From an uncultured Clostridia bacterium (GTDB lineage Bacteria; Bacillota; Clostridia; Christensenellales; Borkfalkiaceae): DNA of 8,016 nt. Positions 5,281-8,016 of this stretch are shown one piece after another. Each line of letters begins with the position of its first letter. The stretch's first letter is position 1. The notes under the pieces are model-generated. The model was not told the DNA's origin. It saw only the letters and a program-made list of their open reading frames with translations, and did no database searches. The position numbers and the translations under genes are program-made. The stretch is from NCBI GenBank assembly GCA_900557285.1, contig USSJ01000048.1:1-8016 (forward strand). The letters are read 5' to 3'.

Positions 5281-5320
5281 GCCGCCGCGCAGATTCCGAC
5301 TGCGCGGCGGCATTTTTTTT
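5281..5320 (+). terminator. Intrinsic terminator after queT, copy 3 of the GCCGCGCA stem
   Basis: GCCGCCGCGCAG (5281-5292) and CTGCGCGGCGGC (5300-5311) form a perfect 12-bp stem with a seven-base loop, followed by ATTTTTTTT (5312-5320). This is a strong Rho-independent terminator 64 bases after the queT stop. An A-run upstream (5268-5275) gives it some activity on the other strand too. Its stem contains the same eight-base core as the hairpins at 1990-2016 and 2068-2099. Confidence 0.9.
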
Positions 5321-5324
5321 CGTA

Positions 5325-5359
5325 CCCGCAGCGGGCAAATTGTATTTGCCCGCTGCGGG
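5325..5359. repeat. 16-bp perfect inverted repeat behind the queT terminator
   Basis: CCCGCAGCGGGCAAAT (5325-5340) and ATTTGCCCGCTGCGGG (5344-5359) are exact reverse complements around a three-base TGT loop, four bases after the U-run of the queT terminator. No U-tract follows on either strand, so it is not an ordinary terminator. It could back up termination, act as a repetitive extragenic palindrome, or be a cruciform site. Bases 5360-5481 hold no gene that I can see. Confidence 0.75.
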
Positions 5360-5481
5360 GATTTTCAGTTTTGCGAACTTATCCCGCTATTGTTTTTCGT
5401 GCGGAACGGGATCGGCCGCCGACTGCGGGCGCGGTTTCCATTTTTTTCCGCAAAAAAAATCTTTTCTCAAGAATAATTTTA

Positions 5482-5510
5482 TTGACTTTTTTTTACCGAT
5501 GCGGTATTCT
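5482..5510 (+). promoter_or_regulatory. Promoter of the Crp/Fnr-tcdA operon
   Basis: TTGACT (5482-5487), a 17-base spacer and TATTCT (5505-5510) give a near-consensus sigma-A promoter. The start should be near 5517, about 37 bases before the regulator's ATG at 5554. Confidence 0.82.
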
Positions 5511-5522
5511 ATACACATGATT

Positions 5523-5538
5523 TGTTGCAAATGCAACA
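5523..5538. promoter_or_regulatory. Palindromic operator candidate, TGTTGC-N4-GCAACA
   Basis: The perfect inverted repeat TGTTGC-AAAT-GCAACA lies a few bases after the predicted transcription start and just before the Shine-Dalgarno AAGGA (5544-5548). Two half-sites separated by four bases fit the symmetry of Crp/Fnr-family dimers (compare FNR, TTGAT-N4-ATCAA). At this position a bound regulator would block initiation or elongation, so negative autoregulation by the protein encoded next is the simplest reading. Confidence 0.6.
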
Positions 5539-5553
5539 GGGAGAAGGAAAAAG

Positions 5554-6207
5554 ATGGAAGAAGTGACGACCTCTTTGTTTGACGGCGTAACGGCGCAGGA
5601 GTACAACGCCATGATGACCTGTTTTAAGACGACGACGCGCGTTTACGGCAAGGGGGAAGAGATCCCGATGCCGAGCGGCAGGGTCGGGGTTGTGCAGAGC
5701 GGGAAGCTGAGCCTGATCAAGACGGACGTGAACGGGGTACGGACGATTTTCGAGCAACTGAAAAAGGGCGGAGTATTCGGGGATGTTTTGGGATTTTCGT
5801 GGGCGGACGCGAATTTTTACCTGTCGGCGGATGAGGACTGTGAAATTCTGTTCATCGATTACGAACACATCATCAAACGTTGTCCGAACGCGTGTACGCA
5901 TCATTCGGTGGTGGTGGCGAACCTTGTGCGGCTGATGAGCGAAAAAACGCAGGCGCTGTCCGAACATCTGGAGATATTGAGCCGTCGGACGATCCGTGAA
6001 AAGCTGAGCGCCTATTTTTCCATGCTGGCGGCGAAGAATCAGAGTTCGTATTTTACCCTTCCGTTTTCGCAGACGAGCCTTGCGGATTACATTTGTGTGG
6101 ATCGCAGCGCCATGGTGCGGGAACTGAAAAAAATGAGCGACGACGGACTGATCGAACTGGACAGGCGCAACGTAAAACTGCGCAGACCGGCGCAGGCGGG
6201 AAGGTAA
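5554..6207 (+). CDS. Crp/Fnr-family transcriptional regulator
   Basis: The 217-residue protein has the family layout: an N-terminal cyclic-nucleotide-binding-like beta barrel (about 10-103), a long dimerisation helix (about 118-145), and a C-terminal winged helix-turn-helix (about 146-211). In the last domain, FSQTSLADYICVDRSAMVRELKKM contains the recognition helix (about 181-194). The loop that would hold the cAMP phosphate in CRP lacks the usual GE...R-S/T pattern (here KGGVFGDVLGFSWADANFY), so cAMP binding is unlikely. Cysteines occur at about 23, 96, 110, 114 and 181, but without the N-terminal spacing of FNR iron-sulfur ligands. The C110/C114 pair in RCPNACTHH, followed by two histidines, could bind a metal or sense redox state; this is speculation. 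AAGGA five bases before the ATG supports the start. It is first in an operon, three bases ahead of the tcdA-like gene, and probably controls itself through the palindrome at 5523-5538. Confidence 0.92.
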   Translation: MEEVTTSLFDGVTAQEYNAMMTCFKTTTRVYGKGEEIPMPSGRVGVVQSGKLSLIKTDVNGVRTIFEQLKKGGVFGDVLGFSWADANFYLSADEDCEILFIDYEHIIKRCPNACTHHSVVVANLVRLMSEKTQALSEHLEILSRRTIREKLSAYFSMLAAKNQSSYFTLPFSQTSLADYICVDRSAMVRELKKMSDDGLIELDRRNVKLRRPAQAGR

Positions 6208-6210
6208 ACA

Positions 6211-6912
6211 ATGCAGACATTTATACGGGAAATCGCACTAATCGGCGAAGAAAATTTTAAGAAACTGCAGCGCGCACACGTGGCGGTGTTCGGGATCGGC
6301 GGCGTGGGATCGTACGCCGCGGAAGCGCTCGTACGGGCAGGGATCGGCAAACTGACCTTTACCGACGGCGACAACGTTGCGGAAAGCAACCTGAACCGAC
6401 AGCTGATCGCCCTGCATTCCACGATCGGAAAAAACAAAGCGGCGGTCATGAAAGAGCGCGCTCTGGACATCCGTCCGAACGGAAATTTCTGTGCAAAAGA
6501 ATGTTTTTTCGACGAAAAAACAGAAAACGGTTTTGATTTTTCCGACTATACCTATGTAGCCGACTGTATCGACAGCGTTAAGGCGAAAGCACTCCTGATC
6601 GAGAAGGCGCGGCAAGCGGGCGTGCCCGTGATCTCCAGCATGGGCGCAGGAAACAAGCTGGACGGAAACGCATTCCGCGTGGCTGACATGGAAAACACGC
6701 GCGAATGTCCGCTGGCGCGGATCATGCGCAGAGAATTGAAAGCGCGGGGCATTACGGGCGTAAAAGCCGTCTATTCGGAAGAAAAACCGATCTCCCCCGA
6801 TAAATCGCGCGCCGCAGACGGCGAACGCTTCATCGGAAGCATCTCCTATGTCCCCTCTATGGCAGGCCTGCTCCTCGCAGGTACAATCATTCAGGATATT
6901 TTGAAAATGTAA
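6211..6912 (+). CDS. tcdA: TcdA-like tRNA threonylcarbamoyladenosine dehydratase (E1/ThiF superfamily)
   Basis: TcdA (YgdL/CsdL) uses ATP to activate the carboxylate of t6A37 in tRNA and drives its cyclisation to ct6A, which sharpens decoding of ANN codons. The 233-residue product has the E1-like adenylation fold. It shows the nucleotide loop FGIGGVGS (27-34), the acidic pair in TDGDNV (51-56), and NLNRQ (60-64) with the arginine that contacts ATP phosphates. The opening IREIALIGEENFKKL matches TcdA better than MoeB or ThiF, and no MoaD/ThiS-like carrier or rhodanese domain is present. It is slightly shorter than E. coli TcdA, mainly at the C-terminus. AAGG (6201-6204), overlapping the upstream stop, sits six bases before the ATG, so the gene is co-transcribed with the Crp/Fnr regulator. 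A HesA/ThiF enzyme with another substrate is the main alternative. Confidence 0.88.
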   Translation: MQTFIREIALIGEENFKKLQRAHVAVFGIGGVGSYAAEALVRAGIGKLTFTDGDNVAESNLNRQLIALHSTIGKNKAAVMKERALDIRPNGNFCAKECFFDEKTENGFDFSDYTYVADCIDSVKAKALLIEKARQAGVPVISSMGAGNKLDGNAFRVADMENTRECPLARIMRRELKARGITGVKAVYSEEKPISPDKSRAADGERFIGSISYVPSMAGLLLAGTIIQDILKM

Positions 6913-6923
6913 TAAAGAATCCT

Positions 6924-6965
6924 AAAAAAAGAGGTCTTTCGCTTCTGCGAAAGACCTCTTTTTTT
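6924..6965. terminator. Bidirectional intrinsic terminator, 19-bp stem
   Basis: A7-GAGGTCTTTCGC (6924-6942) and GCGAAAGACCTC-T7 (6947-6965) pair perfectly over 19 bases with a TTCT loop. Each strand ends the stem with a run of seven U in RNA, so it should stop the tcdA operon on the plus strand and the convergent surface-protein gene on the minus strand, whose stop codon is 18 bases away. Confidence 0.95.
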
Positions 6966-6983
6966 CTAACACATATCGGTTAT

Positions 6984-8015
6984 CTAAGCCTTTTCTGCAA
7001 TTTGTGCAGAAACATTCCAAAAACTATTTCCCGAATTCCAATTAAAGTCACCTGAAACTGTAATTTCTTTCTCAGCAATATTCTGCGCATTTGCACCATG
7101 CAACACATCCGTTTGATTATTGTTAACAACTACAGTTCCTTCTGCCGTAAATGTATCATAATAAATATTTCCGCTTGTTCCATTCCCAAAGCCAAACAGC
7201 TGACCTGCGTTTACAATAGATGCGTTAATATCTCCCGAATTTGTACAATTTACAATATATATATTGGATTCGTATCCCGTAGCTGTTCCAAACATACCTC
7301 CGATATTATAAACCCCATGTATTGTCGTTGATGTATTGCAATTGATAAAGTATGCACCCACAGCTTCTCCACCATCAGCTATAAAGCCCACTAACCCTGG
7401 TCCATAGTAACTTGATCCTGTCGCTGTTCCAGAGGCATTAATATTTTCTAAAACAATCCCGTTGTAAGCAACAGCAACAACAACACCAACATAATTCTTT
7501 CCTTGAATATCTACTTCCTGCAAAGTCAAATCGTGAATATATGCATTATATGCAAAACCGAATAATCCGGCCAACTGAATATTGACTACCTTCAAATTGG
7601 AAACCGTCTTACCGTTTCCGTCAAACTCTCCCCGGAAAGCATAAGAAAAATTACCTATCGGAGTAAAGATTTTGTTGTCCATGTCAATATCCTTTAACAA
7701 ACGAACAGTTTCGCCGACAAATTCATTTCCTATAACATTTACACTGTAAGAAAGCCTTGCAAGATCAAAAGCAGAAGAAATCTCATAAATATTTTCACTG
7801 TTTTTATTCAATGCAAAACCTGTATATGGTGTCCCGTCGGATTTGCTTATTCTTTCAATATTAACAATATATCCGCTTCCTTCAACGTTCAAAGTCCCGT
7901 CAACCAATATGTAGCCTTTGGCAGTTAATATATTATTATCACCTACGGTCATAATTACTCCCTGAGGAATATAAACTTTTGTCCCATAGGATACTTGTAC
8001 ATCTTCACTTATTTC
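6984..8015 (-). CDS. Partial GLUG-repeat, beta-helix-like surface protein (5' end outside window)
   Basis: The frame is open to the right edge, giving 343 residues. An ATG at 7952 has an AGGGAG-like site before it, but residues upstream (KVYIPQGVI) run smoothly into TVGDNNILTAKGYILVDGTL, a pattern typical of such proteins. There is also no signal peptide at that ATG, so I treat it as internal. Numbering from it, about 56-122 matches the lead-in often seen before GLUG repeats (LLKDIDM, then FTPIGN, then FDGNGKTVSNL). GLUG-like units follow near 129-155 (AGLFGFAYNAYIHDLTL), 186-215 and 217-245 (GGMFGTATG), and 249-262. Asn, Gly and Tyr are abundant, as expected of a right-handed beta-helix that is exported and may bind host or polymer. 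No LPXTG or SLH anchor is seen at the C-terminus (SAQIAEKA), so any anchor must lie upstream. The gene is visibly AT-rich (AAT, ATA, TTA codons) compared with its neighbours, suggesting horizontal acquisition. Confidence 0.82.
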   Translation of the reverse strand, partial: EISEDVQVSYGTKVYIPQGVIMTVGDNNILTAKGYILVDGTLNVEGSGYIVNIERISKSDGTPYTGFALNKNSENIYEISSAFDLARLSYSVNVIGNEFVGETVRLLKDIDMDNKIFTPIGNFSYAFRGEFDGNGKTVSNLKVVNIQLAGLFGFAYNAYIHDLTLQEVDIQGKNYVGVVVAVAYNGIVLENINASGTATGSSYYGPGLVGFIADGGEAVGAYFINCNTSTTIHGVYNIGGMFGTATGYESNIYIVNCTNSGDINASIVNAGQLFGFGNGTSGNIYYDTFTAEGTVVVNNNQTDVLHGANAQNIAEKEITVSGDFNWNSGNSFWNVSAQIAEKA

Positions 8016-8016
8016 A

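Noticed and set aside
6211..6912. MoeB or ThiF acting with a sulfur carrier
   Set aside because: No MoaD/ThiS-type gene or rhodanese domain is nearby, and the N-terminal pattern fits TcdA better.
7950..7952. ATG at 7952 as the true start of the surface gene
   Set aside because: The frame stays open upstream with residues that fit the protein, and no signal peptide follows the ATG. The AGGGAG before it keeps it possible but less likely.

Overview
The window looks like chromosomal DNA from a moderately GC-rich member of the Bacillota, most likely class Clostridia. The evidence is several clean sigma-A-type promoters (TTGACA/TTGACT, 17-base spacers, TATAAT-like -10 boxes), strong AGGTG/AAGGA Shine-Dalgarno sites, and gene types typical of that group: GreA, an Lrp-family regulator paired with an aminotransferase, a QueT transporter with a preQ1-like leader, and an 87-residue protein family I associate with clostridia. 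I cannot place it below class level. No phage, IS, CRISPR, tRNA or rRNA gene is visible.

Left part (1-3839, all minus strand). A perfect-consensus promoter at 1814-1842 drives greA, followed by a gene for a membrane-anchored extracytoplasmic protein of unknown function. Directly after that gene's stop is a short piece of a polyphosphate kinase 2 (PPK2) family gene (51-161), cut at both ends, in codon usage unlike its neighbours. Upstream of greA, an Lrp/AsnC regulator overlaps a class I aminotransferase by four bases. This pair resembles the alaR-alaT arrangement of Bacillus subtilis.

Middle (3840-5553). The regulator operon and a small conserved plus-strand gene (87 aa) are divergently transcribed from promoters about 30 bases apart. 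Downstream lies a GTCGG-rich tandem repeat tract, then a promoter and a roughly 40-nt leader that can fold like a class I preQ1 riboswitch covering the Shine-Dalgarno of a QueT-type queuosine-precursor transporter. Two strong hairpins follow that gene.

Right part (5482-8016). A Crp/Fnr-family regulator, with a palindrome just downstream of its own predicted start of transcription, forms an operon with a TcdA/HesA-like E1-type enzyme that probably cyclises t6A in tRNA. A 19-bp bidirectional terminator separates it from a convergent, visibly AT-rich gene for a GLUG-repeat, beta-helix-like surface protein that runs off the right edge.

The theme is mostly housekeeping: transcription elongation, amino-acid metabolism and tRNA modification (queuosine precursor uptake, t6A dehydration). 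The points most worth a second look are the PPK2 remnant at the left edge, the preQ1-like leader, the repeated intergenic hairpins, the GTCGG array, and the compositionally foreign surface gene. I do not see evidence of a new multi-gene system.
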